Below are positions 8,383-15,988 of a stretch of 64,000 bases of DNA, one piece after another; within the stretch, counting starts at the first letter, position 1; each line of letters opens with the position of its first letter. The notes under the pieces were generated by a model. That model worked only from the letters and a program-made list of their open reading frames with translations. It made no database searches and was not told the origin of the DNA. Source of the stretch: an uncultured Lachnospiraceae bacterium (GTDB lineage Bacteria; Bacillota; Clostridia; Lachnospirales; Lachnospiraceae). The position numbers and the translations under genes are program-made. The stretch lies in NCBI GenBank assembly GCA_934317005.1, contig CAKREB010000010.1, positions 54,336 to 118,335 on the forward strand, given 5' to 3'.

Positions 8383-11092
8383 AAAATGAATTTAAACCAG
8401 TAGAAAGATTTTCCCCGAAAGATTTCCATTTAAAATTCTTTGCAAATTCATCTACTGCATACATAGATGTATTAATAGCCGCCGCAATAGTTTTTCCAGT
8501 ATTCTCAAACAGTTTTTTTCCTTTGCTTCCCGTAAACATTCCATTTAAAAATGATGCTAATCCAGAACCGAAATCTTTTGCCTTATTATATATTTCATTC
8601 CATGGAATGCTTTCCATCGCTTTAGACAGTGCGTCAGCAATAGTACCTCCTAATTTTTCCAAAGAATCTATATCACTCTTAAAACTCTTCAGAACACTAT
8701 CTTGCGCAGTCCATTTTCCACCAGCACCATCCAATCCGCTTAAGTCTGTGCTTCCATTTGTTCCTTTTCCATCACTCTTATTACTATTAGCACTGGATGT
8801 AGTCAAATTATTTAGTTTATCAAATCCCTGCAATTGCTTATTAAACTTCTTCTGCGCTTCTGCTGCTTTATCCGTTGCTTCTGCTGTCTTTACCGCACTA
8901 TCAGCTGCATTTTCCAAATCATCAGAATAATCTTGAACTACCCCTCCGCCACTTTCATATTTCCAACCAAATATCTTTCCTAGAGCATTAGAAATAATCG
9001 TTGCAAAGTCAATCACTTGTCCCATGATTGAATTAATTGCCTTTACAACCGGCTTTAATGCGTTAATAAAATCTGTTCCAATAATCGCTCCAAGCTGTTG
9101 AAAGTTTTGCTTTAATATACGTGTTTGATTTGCCCATGTATCAGATGTTCTTGCAAAATCTCCTTGCGCAACATTCGTTTGAGAAATTATATATTTATAG
9201 CGCAACATCGTTTTTTCAGCCTGTGACATAGATTTCATATCAGCATCTACACCTTGCTTATGCGCCCACTCTTCAAGCGTAGCTTGTGTAAGATCAATTC
9301 CGTATTTTCTCAACGGTTGTGTTGTTCCGGTAAACACAGATTGCAAGCTTTTTGCAACATCTTCCTGTTCTACATTATAGAAAGAAGCCATATCTGCCGC
9401 AAGTTTTGTTAATTCAACAGACATCCCTGACATTTTTTTCTGAGAAAACCCCACAGCAGTTCCCATAGCCTGAAATCTACCAGCTATTTGTTTTGCTGTA
9501 AGTTCTGACATTCCAAAATTCTGTATAGATGTTTTTGAAAGTTTTTCAATTCCTTTAGAATATTTTCCAAAAGCAACATCCACCACATTTTGTACTTCTG
9601 TTAAATCAGATGCTAGATCTATAGATGATTTCAAACTAGAAAATGCAGTTTTTAAAGCTCTTACACCTACAAACAACTTTGCAAATTTTGCGGTTAAACC
9701 ACCAAATCCATTAGACATTTTACTTGAAATAAAAAGATTAGATTTCATATTTCTAAAAAATGACAATACTGCCCTATTTGAATTTCTAACGTTTTTTGTG
9801 ATTTCATTGAAAGCACTTGCAAATCTTTTTCCTAAAGGAGTTGCTTCTGACCTTACTGCTACTAGATTTGTTTTACACTCCTTTAACGATGTTTTTGTTC
9901 CTGCTAATTTAGATTTATACGAAGATAACTCCGTCTCTACATTCTTCAAATTATTATAAGTCTTATCAAATTCTTTATCCCCAAAATTAAGACCGGATGC
10001 CTTTAATTCTTTTAATTTTGTCTTCAACGATTCCAAACGATTACCAAGAGAATCCGTTTTTCGAATATCTTCATCTAAGCCAGCAGTAGGATTATCCAAA
10101 TGCGCTTTATATTCTTTTGCTTCCTCCGTAACTCTGCGCAATTTCATATAAGCTTCGTCCCACTCATCCGAACCCATACCACGTCCAGCCGACTCTAAAT
10201 CTTTCAATTCCGCTTTCAAGGCTTTGATTTCTTCTGTATAGTTCCTGAACGAATAGGATGGCGCAGAATCGCTCACACTGCTTAGTGCCTCCTGAAGCGT
10301 CTTTTTAGCATCCTCCACAGAATACTTTGCACTTTCCGGTATTCCTTCAAATACTCTCTCAACATTTTTCTTAAACTGTGATAATCCGCCAGTTGTAGTA
10401 TTCGCAGAACCTGCATCATAACGGATGATTGGAATAGATGATAAATCCTGCTTATCAGCAGACTTCACCTGTGCAATCTTTTCTTCTAAAGCACTAAGCT
10501 GATTTAAAGTCGCAGAAATATCATACTGTAACCCTTTAAAGGTCTTGCTTTCCGCAGATGTACCACCGACAGCAAGTATCTTCTGCTCCTTTTCGCCTAA
10601 TTTATCCAGCTTTTCTCTCAACTTCTCTGCTTCTTTCTCCAGTTCCTGCAGTGTTCCGTCAAAGGATTTTCCTTTACCGGCATTAGCAAACTCATTGGAT
10701 AATGATCTGATTGACTTCTGCAGATCCTGAATACCGGTTCCATCCGTCTTAAAACTGCTGCCTAATGCTCTCTTTGCCATAGCTGCTGTTTTCTCCAATG
10801 ATTCTGCAGCTTTTTCTGCGCTTTGTGCAGTTTTTTCCATCTTTCTAGCATCGGTAATTTTATCCAAATTCTTTGCCAATCTGGTAAAATCAGACGATCT
10901 CATTCCAGTCATGGCTTTAGCAGCATTTGTAAAACCGTGCATACTTTTAGCAAATGTATCCAGTTCATGCGTATTAAGACTGCCTACTGTACGACGCAGC
11001 TCTTTCATTTTCTGTACTAATTTATCTAACTGTTGATTTGCGCTCCTTGCAGATGCATCTACCTTAATATTTAAACTATCTACTGCCGCCAT
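8318..11092 (-). CDS. Phage tail tape measure protein, C-terminally truncated
   Basis: This 924-residue tape measure protein sets tail length and fills the tail tube. The N-terminal third is a long helical coiled coil. The core (about residues 470-700) matches the TP901/TMP_2 domain, with segments such as AMGTAVGFSQKKMSGM and FTGTTQPLRKYGIDL. The last residues (after FFETWEETF) are read from integrase DNA in another frame, so the natural C-terminus is lost. GGAGGTG precedes ATG 11092. The region coding for residues beyond about 390 is visibly more AT-rich than the first part, which suggests a mosaic gene. A terminator-like hairpin lies between it and the tail chaperone gene. Confidence 0.85.
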   Translation of the reverse strand: MAAVDSLNIKVDASARSANQQLDKLVQKMKELRRTVGSLNTHELDTFAKSMHGFTNAAKAMTGMRSSDFTRLAKNLDKITDARKMEKTAQSAEKAAESLEKTAAMAKRALGSSFKTDGTGIQDLQKSIRSLSNEFANAGKGKSFDGTLQELEKEAEKLREKLDKLGEKEQKILAVGGTSAESKTFKGLQYDISATLNQLSALEEKIAQVKSADKQDLSSIPIIRYDAGSANTTTGGLSQFKKNVERVFEGIPESAKYSVEDAKKTLQEALSSVSDSAPSYSFRNYTEEIKALKAELKDLESAGRGMGSDEWDEAYMKLRRVTEEAKEYKAHLDNPTAGLDEDIRKTDSLGNRLESLKTKLKELKASGLNFGDKEFDKTYNNLKNVETELSSYKSKLAGTKTSLKECKTNLVAVRSEATPLGKRFASAFNEITKNVRNSNRAVLSFFRNMKSNLFISSKMSNGFGGLTAKFAKLFVGVRALKTAFSSLKSSIDLASDLTEVQNVVDVAFGKYSKGIEKLSKTSIQNFGMSELTAKQIAGRFQAMGTAVGFSQKKMSGMSVELTKLAADMASFYNVEQEDVAKSLQSVFTGTTQPLRKYGIDLTQATLEEWAHKQGVDADMKSMSQAEKTMLRYKYIISQTNVAQGDFARTSDTWANQTRILKQNFQQLGAIIGTDFINALKPVVKAINSIMGQVIDFATIISNALGKIFGWKYESGGGVVQDYSDDLENAADSAVKTAEATDKAAEAQKKFNKQLQGFDKLNNLTTSSANSNKSDGKGTNGSTDLSGLDGAGGKWTAQDSVLKSFKSDIDSLEKLGGTIADALSKAMESIPWNEIYNKAKDFGSGLASFLNGMFTGSKGKKLFENTGKTIAAAINTSMYAVDEFAKNFKWKSFGENLSTGLNSFFETWEETFRLKKKACNGYCGK

Positions 11093-11112
11093 TTGGACAC
11101 CTCCCGGTATAA

Positions 11113-11146
11113 ATAAAAGAGAGTGACCTTATTCAGATTCACTCTC
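11113..11146 (-). terminator. Hairpin terminator between tail chaperone and tape measure genes
   Basis: GAGAGTGA (11119-11126) pairs with TCACTCTC (11139-11146). On the minus strand a TTTTATTT run follows. The stem overlaps the end of the chaperone T frame. Confidence 0.6.
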
Positions 11147-11734
11147 CTGCTTCTGTTGCTCTCGCAACCGTTGTCTTTCTTCTCTTGCTTTTGCACGCCG
11201 GTTACGACCTTCCATGATTTCCAGTTTCATAACCAACGCTTCTCTAGCATTATCAATTTCTTCCTGCGTATATCCATCATGCTCTGCACGTTCCTGTGCT
11301 TGCTCCGTAGATATATTTCCAAGTACAAACAATGGCTTCTCAGGGTACTTTTCACCAAAGCAAGCAGATATTGCCTGCATAATATACATGCCATTCATCC
11401 AACGTGCACGCTCTTCCTGCTCCAAACGTTCCTCATAGGCTTTTCGAAACGGTATCAACTTAGACGGATTGAGATGCCAGAAAAGATCATAAGGCACTCC
11501 GTATAAAAGTGCCTTTGGCAAAAACTCTGATCTTATTCGTCCTCGGAAAGATTTTCTTTCTCCGTCTTCTCCACTCTCTGCGCTTTGGTTGGCTGTTTTC
11601 TCTTGCGATCTGCCGGCTGTTTGACTGCTTTCTTCTGACTCTTTGTCATATCCTCCATACTTTTCAGCACATCTTCCAGACCGGTTCGTCTGAAAAAACC
11701 GTCTGTCTCCATCTGTTCTGCGATAGCAGTACAA
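11129..11734 (-). CDS. Tail assembly chaperone, frameshift-expressed part (gpT-like)
   Basis: In siphophages two overlapping frames between tail tube and tape measure encode the chaperones gpG and gpGT, made by a -1 ribosomal frameshift. This frame lies -1 relative to the upstream gene and overlaps its end by about 200 nt. It has no ribosome site of its own. The phage-like part starts around FLPKALLYGVPYDLFW, followed by a charged helical tail rich in Glu, Arg and Gln. The part before base 11533 is probably not translated in this frame except downstream of the slip point. No textbook X-XXY-YYZ heptamer is evident in the overlap. Confidence 0.65.
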   Translation of the reverse strand: MYCYRRTDGDRRFFQTNRSGRCAEKYGGYDKESEESSQTAGRSQEKTANQSAESGEDGERKSFRGRIRSEFLPKALLYGVPYDLFWHLNPSKLIPFRKAYEERLEQEERARWMNGMYIMQAISACFGEKYPEKPLFVLGNISTEQAQERAEHDGYTQEEIDNAREALVMKLEIMEGRNRRAKAREERQRLREQQKQESESE

Positions 11735-12072
11735 AGAGCATAGTAAGATGTGGCTCTTTCATCTTCCGGATTTTCTTTGCAAAACTGTTTGTACAAACGT
11801 CTCGCATCAGCACGATTCAAAATCGTTCCATCGCCATCTTCTCCGTGATTTTCTAACAAACCAGCATAAAACATATCCATTGTCATGCGTGGCAGATCAG
11901 AAAGGCTCATCAGGAAATCCCTCACCTGCATTTCCTCGGAATGGGTACTGTCAATTTTCGCCGTCATTGTACCGCCAAAAATATCCATTGCTGCATCAAT
12001 GCATTCATGACATTCTGCTGCTTCAAATGTGTATTCCAAAACATACTCTTTGCCGTTTGCTGTAATATTCAT
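11533..12072 (-). CDS. Tail assembly chaperone (gpG-like)
   Basis: This 179-residue protein lies between the tail tube and tape measure genes, the standard place of the gpG chaperone that loads tube subunits on the tape measure. It opens MNITANGKEYVLEYTFEAAE. The C-terminal 40 residues are very rich in Lys, Gln and Glu. The following frame overlaps it in the -1 register. A GGAGAG ribosome site precedes the start. The assignment rests on position and the overlapping-frame pattern rather than on strong motifs. Confidence 0.75.
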   Translation of the reverse strand: MNITANGKEYVLEYTFEAAECHECIDAAMDIFGGTMTAKIDSTHSEEMQVRDFLMSLSDLPRMTMDMFYAGLLENHGEDGDGTILNRADARRLYKQFCKENPEDERATSYYALCTAIAEQMETDGFFRRTGLEDVLKSMEDMTKSQKKAVKQPADRKRKQPTKAQRVEKTEKENLSEDE

Positions 12073-12094
12073 ATCAAAATCTCTCCTTTACAAT

Positions 12095-12119
12095 AAAAAA
12101 CAAGGGCGGTTGCCCGCCC
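12095..12119 (-). terminator. Strong terminator after the tail tube gene
   Basis: On the minus strand GGGCGG-GCAA-CCGCCC is followed by TTGTTTTTTATTG. It lies about 20 bp after the stop of the tail tube gene, as expected for a highly expressed structural gene. Confidence 0.85.
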
Positions 12120-12138
12120 CATCAACAATTGACCATTT

Positions 12139-12600
12139 TTAGGCTACTGTCGGTTCAATAGCTTCTCCAAGTCCCTCATATGAGTTGACAACATTGGAAA
12201 TCTGCATGTCCAGCTTACTGCCCGGCTCCAGATCCGGCATCGGAATCTCGCCCGGTTCAAATTTAACAAAATAAGAGCCGAAATTCGGGATGAAGATGTT
12301 TCCCCATGTAGCCTTTCCATCTTCTCTCGCTGCTTCTGACGCATCTAACAGGGCATTCCATGCAGTGATAAAATCCTTAGACCCGTTAAAGTTTAAGTTC
12401 CAGTCTCCACCAGTATCGCTAACACCGCCAATATACTGCTTAATTGCATCTTCAAAGCAAGTTACATCAATCTTATCTTTTGTGATATTGATACCAGCAA
12501 TCTTGCTGCAACGCTTAATCCAAGTAAATGCTGTCGGTTTTGTTCCTGCTGTAGTCTCAACCGCCCAGCCAAACTTTACACCAATCGTAGATAAATCCAT
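12139..12600 (-). CDS. Major tail tube protein
   Basis: This 153-residue protein has the size, position and beta-rich character of siphophage tail tube proteins. It begins MDLSTIGVKFGWAVETTAGT, a common start in this family, and contains a KIAGINITKDKIDVTCFED segment. The gene has its own upstream hairpin (12627-12653) and a strong downstream terminator (12095-12119), as is usual for a gene expressed at high level. GGAGGATAAGCAG precedes the ATG. Confidence 0.85.
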   Translation of the reverse strand: MDLSTIGVKFGWAVETTAGTKPTAFTWIKRCSKIAGINITKDKIDVTCFEDAIKQYIGGVSDTGGDWNLNFNGSKDFITAWNALLDASEAAREDGKATWGNIFIPNFGSYFVKFEPGEIPMPDLEPGSKLDMQISNVVNSYEGLGEAIEPTVA

Positions 12601-12626
12601 CTGCTTATCCTCCTTTTTTGCAAAAC

Positions 12627-12653
12627 AAAAAGAACCTCGAAATCTCGAAGTTC
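12627..12653 (-). terminator. Hairpin with U-run directly upstream of the tail tube gene
   Basis: On the minus strand GAACTTCGA-GATT-TCGAGGTTC (12653 to 12632) is followed by TTTTTG. It would end transcripts from the head genes or attenuate the tail tube gene. A second small hairpin, AATGC-TTTA-GCATT followed by TTTATA, lies just upstream (about 12672-12692). Confidence 0.7.
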
Positions 12654-12708
12654 TCTCATTAACTGTATCTATTATAAAAATGCTAAAGCATTCTTATTTC
12701 ATATTCAT

Positions 12709-13107
12709 TTACAACTCATCACCATCACCGACAATCCTGCGGAATCTTGCAATGATCCTGAAATACTCCCGGTTATCCGAGTACGGTCCTGCAATCAGCT
12801 CATAACCCATACTAAGCATCACATCCCCTGCCGCATCCATGATCTTTCTCGCTTCTGTCTGCGATCCATTTGGCGATGCTGCCGAATATGCGTGTAATTC
12901 AATCGTGGATGTGATGTAGCACTGCGTATTCTGGAAGTCTCTGCCTACCGTGGGTTCTCCAAGCGATTTAATATACAAACACGGAAACTGCGTTGGTGCA
13001 TCAGATGAATCCGTAGAAGTCAAATACAATTTCGGATACGGTGCATCCGGATCTGTTTTCAGCCTCTTCATCATTCGCTTATTCACCTTATTCCATACAC
13101 TAAGCAC
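12709..13107 (-). CDS. Tail terminator / tail completion protein
   Basis: This 132-residue protein sits between the HK97 gp10-like gene and the tail tube, the usual position of the tail terminator that caps the tube at the head end. The sequence has a basic N-terminus and a central SLGEPTVGRDFQNT stretch, then beta strands with YFRIIARFRRIV near the end. GTG 13107 has GGGAGGTG about 8 nt upstream and is preferred to TTG 13113. The start overlaps the preceding gene's stop. The assignment is mainly positional. Confidence 0.65.
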   Translation of the reverse strand: MLSVWNKVNKRMMKRLKTDPDAPYPKLYLTSTDSSDAPTQFPCLYIKSLGEPTVGRDFQNTQCYITSTIELHAYSAASPNGSQTEARKIMDAAGDVMLSMGYELIAGPYSDNREYFRIIARFRRIVGDGDEL

Positions 13108-13606
13108 CGGCAAACACCTCCCTCGCTATCGCCTCTATTCTTCCTCGCAGATCCATACCGGTCTGATACAAAAAAGGACGACTTGGCATTCCCTTAGTCC
13201 AATGCCATTCGCCATCCTTAAAATAATACCAACCCATATCGCCATGCTGATTCACATCATATTTCCATCCCACAATGAAAGTATCCGGATGTGGGGATTC
13301 CTGCCCTACGATGCCGGTACCAAACTCCACATATGCCGCCCACGGACAATCCGTAATCACAAGCCAGCTTGCACCATCCGGCACAGAGCCATTATACTCT
13401 GCCCGAATGCTTGATAACAGCTCACCGCTGTAGATTGCATCAAAGTCCGCAATGTTCACTCTGGCAATCTCCACACCAATCTCTGCCACACGCTGGGCAA
13501 GAATACGGCATTTATATGTAAGCTGTTCCTGGTATGCCTGCATTTCTTTAATGGCAGCGTCAATGGAGGATGTGCTGTCGTAGGTGAAATTTATTTGTGT
13601 TGGCAT
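13100..13606 (-). CDS. HK97 gp10-like head-tail/tail completion protein
   Basis: This 168-residue protein matches the HK97 gp10 pattern: an N-terminal helix (AYQEQLTYKCRILAQRVAEI), then SGELLSSI, WAAYVEFGTG, and a C-terminal SRPFLYQTG. The E-F-G-T-G and R-P-F motifs are hallmarks. GAGGTG lies 6 nt before ATG 13606, so the GTG at 13615 is not needed. It lies next to an AT-rich cargo gene, which interrupts the head-to-tail gene order here. Confidence 0.85.
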   Translation of the reverse strand: MPTQINFTYDSTSSIDAAIKEMQAYQEQLTYKCRILAQRVAEIGVEIARVNIADFDAIYSGELLSSIRAEYNGSVPDGASWLVITDCPWAAYVEFGTGIVGQESPHPDTFIVGWKYDVNQHGDMGWYYFKDGEWHWTKGMPSRPFLYQTGMDLRGRIEAIAREVFAGA

Positions 13607-13617
13607 GACGATCACCT

Positions 13618-14337
13618 CTAACGTATTTTTTTTATAGTTAAATCTCCACTATATTTAATATACAAAATTCTATCACAACATATTCGCGTCTCTGATTTTT
13701 CACTCTCAATTACAAGAATACTTTTTTTTCGAATCAATTTCGTGATGTCATTGCAAATAATTTTTTCTTGATTATCTAAATATATTTCAGCATTTGAATA
13801 CGGACATACAACATAGTTATTTCTATAAACTTTAATCATCGCATGGAATTCAAAAAATAACGTGGTACTCAATAGTAACCCGAATATAATATTCAAATCC
13901 ACACTATTATAAAACATTAACACTGTGATATTAGCAATAATTGTTGGTATATATATGTATATGTCATCTTGTTTTGGGAGAATATTGATTTTTATCCAGC
14001 TAAAATTTCTAATTCTAATTATTTCAAACCAAATCAAAAATATAGTTAATGTACTACAAACACATTTTGCTAATACTGAAGAAAAAATGTTAATAATAAT
14101 ATAGGGAATAAACAAAAGCAATACTCCAATTATGCTTTGTAAAAATGACATCAATAATATTTTTATATAAAAATTGTATTCCAAATATGTATTTTTTACA
14201 TCAATCCAACTATATTTTCTATGACTTGCAATATTTCCACAAACCCATGGTACTATTGTAGATAATAACGTAGTGATTCCCATAATTAATGTATTCAATG
14301 AAATTTTGGATAGTATATTATCAAAGAATATCTTCAT
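13618..14337 (-). CDS. Unrecognised AT-rich multi-pass membrane protein (cargo)
   Basis: I do not recognise this 239-residue protein. It has about five hydrophobic segments (roughly residues 12-35, 57-85, 88-108, 130-150 and 150-165), then a soluble C-terminal tail of about 70 residues with a beta-like pattern and the string EKSETRICCDRILYIKYSG. Base composition is clearly more AT-rich than in the flanking connector genes. It sits next to the Tad2-like gene inside the head-tail block, where siphophages seldom carry a membrane protein. GGAG precedes ATG 14337. A role in superinfection exclusion or defence is possible but unproven. Confidence 0.7.
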   Translation of the reverse strand: MKIFFDNILSKISLNTLIMGITTLLSTIVPWVCGNIASHRKYSWIDVKNTYLEYNFYIKILLMSFLQSIIGVLLLFIPYIIINIFSSVLAKCVCSTLTIFLIWFEIIRIRNFSWIKINILPKQDDIYIYIPTIIANITVLMFYNSVDLNIIFGLLLSTTLFFEFHAMIKVYRNNYVVCPYSNAEIYLDNQEKIICNDITKLIRKKSILVIESEKSETRICCDRILYIKYSGDLTIKKIR

Positions 14338-14391
14338 ATTTTCCCACTCCTTTCATCACCATTATACAACAAAAGGAGCTATATGGAAACA

Positions 14392-14880
14392 TTATTCTAC
14401 AACAATCCAATCTTCTGCAAGCATATCAGTCTGTGATGCAAGCCATCCGATCACAAGTGAACCATCAGCGGCTTTCATGTCGATATGAGGGCAGATAGTA
14501 ACCTCTCCTTTGCTGTTTACGCAATGCGAATTTACCAACTTTCGCTGCACATCATCTTTCAGCTTGTGGAAATACAGATATGATCCATCCTGCATATAGA
14601 TAAACATTCCTTTGCCGTTCCAGCCCTCACGAGCCACCTTACAACCTTTCTTCAAAAGTTCCAAAGCAATACCAAAAGTCATACCCATACAATTTCTATA
14701 TGTTTCTTCAAACTGTTTCTTTGGTGACCAGCTCTCATATCCATCGGAATACTTCACTAAATATCCCTCGTCTGCTGGATTTTCATCCTCTGGGATAGTC
14801 CAGCCACGGTATGTATTGTAATCTCCTCTGTTCATAGGTTTTGCTTCAATCATCTTTGTACCAATATACTGTTTCACCAT
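14392..14880 (-). CDS. DUF2829 protein (Tad2-like, putative anti-Thoeris)
   Basis: The C-terminal half (about residues 66-162) is a clear DUF2829 domain: MTFGIALELLKKG, VAREGWNGKGMFIYM, CPHIDMKAADGS and WLASQTDMLAEDW. Tad2, the Thoeris anti-defence protein that sequesters the cyclic ADP-ribose signal, is the characterised member of DUF2829. The N-terminal 60 residues form a second small domain (KYSDGYESWSPKKQFEETY) often found alone in phage proteins. AAAGGAG precedes ATG 14880. The location among connector genes is unusual for an anti-defence gene. Whether it binds the Thoeris signal is inference from the family. Confidence 0.8.
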   Translation of the reverse strand: MVKQYIGTKMIEAKPMNRGDYNTYRGWTIPEDENPADEGYLVKYSDGYESWSPKKQFEETYRNCMGMTFGIALELLKKGCKVAREGWNGKGMFIYMQDGSYLYFHKLKDDVQRKLVNSHCVNSKGEVTICPHIDMKAADGSLVIGWLASQTDMLAEDWIVVE

Positions 14881-14891
14881 AAATCTCTCCT

Positions 14892-15350
14892 TTACCAATC
14901 CTCTAAAGCACTATCCGAATCCTGCCCCGGCTCTTCTATAGTGTTTTCTGTCTCTTGTTCCATATCTTCCACAACACTCTGTGCAATCAGCTTCACGGCA
15001 ATACGCAGACTTTGCATTCCATCCAACGGATGTGCCGCCACCTTATAGTTTGCACTGGACGGATCAACAGAACCATCATCAAGATATGTCGGCTCCTTTC
15101 CAATCCATATAAGCGTTGTTTCCGTGATTGGCAGCCCCATATCTGTACTACAGATAATGCGATCATAATCCACCGATGTTCCAAATGGATTCTCCTGCGC
15201 ATTGCTCTGTCCCGTACTAAGGCTTGCCCGGAATGCCACCGGCTTCTTGTATCCGGCTTTACACTCCAGCACATCATCGCCTACCGGCATCTGCTTATCA
15301 TACAGCGCATAATACATTTTGCGCTTATTTCTCTTTAACTGCTTTCGCAT
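14892..15350 (-). CDS. Putative minor capsid / head closure protein
   Basis: This 152-residue protein lies between the connector genes and the cargo. It starts MRKQLKRNKRKMYYALYDKQ and contains CSTDMGLPITETTLIWIG and an acidic C-terminal tail ending EEPGQDSDSALEDW. Position suggests a head-closure or minor capsid role. ATG 15350 has GGGGAG at a good distance, whereas ATG 15356 is too close to it. No motif defines a function. It overlaps the 3' end of the small gene before it. Confidence 0.6.
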   Translation of the reverse strand: MRKQLKRNKRKMYYALYDKQMPVGDDVLECKAGYKKPVAFRASLSTGQSNAQENPFGTSVDYDRIICSTDMGLPITETTLIWIGKEPTYLDDGSVDPSSANYKVAAHPLDGMQSLRIAVKLIAQSVVEDMEQETENTIEEPGQDSDSALEDW

Positions 15351-15454
15351 AAACATCTCTCCCCATAATTGGTATCGCTCCCAGCCTCCACATAGATACC
15401 GCCCTGCTTGACATAAGGAGAGATTCTAAGGAATCGCCAAGCGTACCACTTGAT
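15335..15454 (-). CDS. Small phage protein, 39 residues, apparently without a standard start codon
   Basis: Between the connector gene and the next one, a frame reads (I)KWYAWRFLRISPYVKQGG and continues to YGERCLCESS before its stop at 15335. The aromatic and Gly-rich composition looks like a real short phage structural protein rather than chance. The frame opens directly after the stop of the upstream gene (TAG 15460-15458), and the only codons before the conserved Lys-Trp are AGA and ATC. An ATC start coupled to the upstream stop is therefore proposed. It is too short for routine gene calls. If it is real, the start is non-canonical or has mutated. Confidence 0.45.
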   Translation of the reverse strand: MKWYAWRFLRISPYVKQGGIYVEAGSDTNYGERCLCESS

Positions 15455-15457
15455 TCT

Positions 15458-15817
15458 CTAATAGACCTGTGCAATCGGCACAATACCCGCAAAAATACTG
15501 TCTCTACTTTCCATGCTGACGGAAATTCCATTATCCGAATTGGACTTCTGGAACTCGCCACCAATCATGCCATAATCGTACATGGCAAGATTCTTGATAT
15601 TGGAAAAGTAGTTCTGCAGATCATTCACTACATATTCCTCTGTGTAGCGTCCTGCATAATTGCGTTTCTGCTTTACCTCCCGCACAGCCCCCTTAATCTT
15701 TGACTGCAAGAGAAGAATATCCTGCTCAGATTCTACTTCCAATTCAATTTTCAATTCCGACAGAATTTCATTGATCAGCGTTTCTTCTGTCAGGACATCT
15801 TTCTCTTCATCAGCCAT
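15458..15817 (-). CDS. Head-tail connector protein (gp6-like)
   Basis: This 119-residue helical protein has the length and place of a gp6/gp15-type connector following the capsid gene. It contains an acidic helical N-terminus (INEILSELKIELEVESEQD) and the pattern KRNYAGRYTEEYVVNDL, with FSNIKNLAMYDYG further on. The conserved helix-loop-Tyr layout fits connectors that dock under the portal. The start at 15817 lies 3 bp after the stop of the 50-residue gene, so the two are translationally coupled. Confidence 0.75.
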   Translation of the reverse strand: MADEEKDVLTEETLINEILSELKIELEVESEQDILLLQSKIKGAVREVKQKRNYAGRYTEEYVVNDLQNYFSNIKNLAMYDYGMIGGEFQKSNSDNGISVSMESRDSIFAGIVPIAQVY

Positions 15818-15820
15818 AAT

Positions 15821-15973
15821 CTACTCCTTTTCCTCTGTGGCAGCCTTTGGCTTTCTGCCTGGCTTCTTCTTTTCTACATCAACATCTGCATTTTTCTTTT
15901 CCTCTACCGTTGTTTCGTCAGGAGATGGCATTCTACCATCCCCTTTATGATATCTCCGAAGTAACATTCCCAT
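15821..15973 (-). CDS. Small phage protein, 50 residues, after the capsid gene
   Basis: The frame begins MGMLLRRYHKGDGRMPSPDE and ends in a Lys/Glu-rich tail (KKKPGRKPKAATEEKE). GGAGGTGTACT precedes the ATG. It lies between the capsid and connector genes in a tight row. Proteins of this size and composition are common at this place in Firmicute siphophages. Its function is unknown; the basic KPGRKPK stretch could bind nucleic acid. Confidence 0.75.
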   Translation of the reverse strand: MGMLLRRYHKGDGRMPSPDETTVEEKKNADVDVEKKKPGRKPKAATEEKE

Positions 15974-15988
15974 AGTACACCTCCATGC

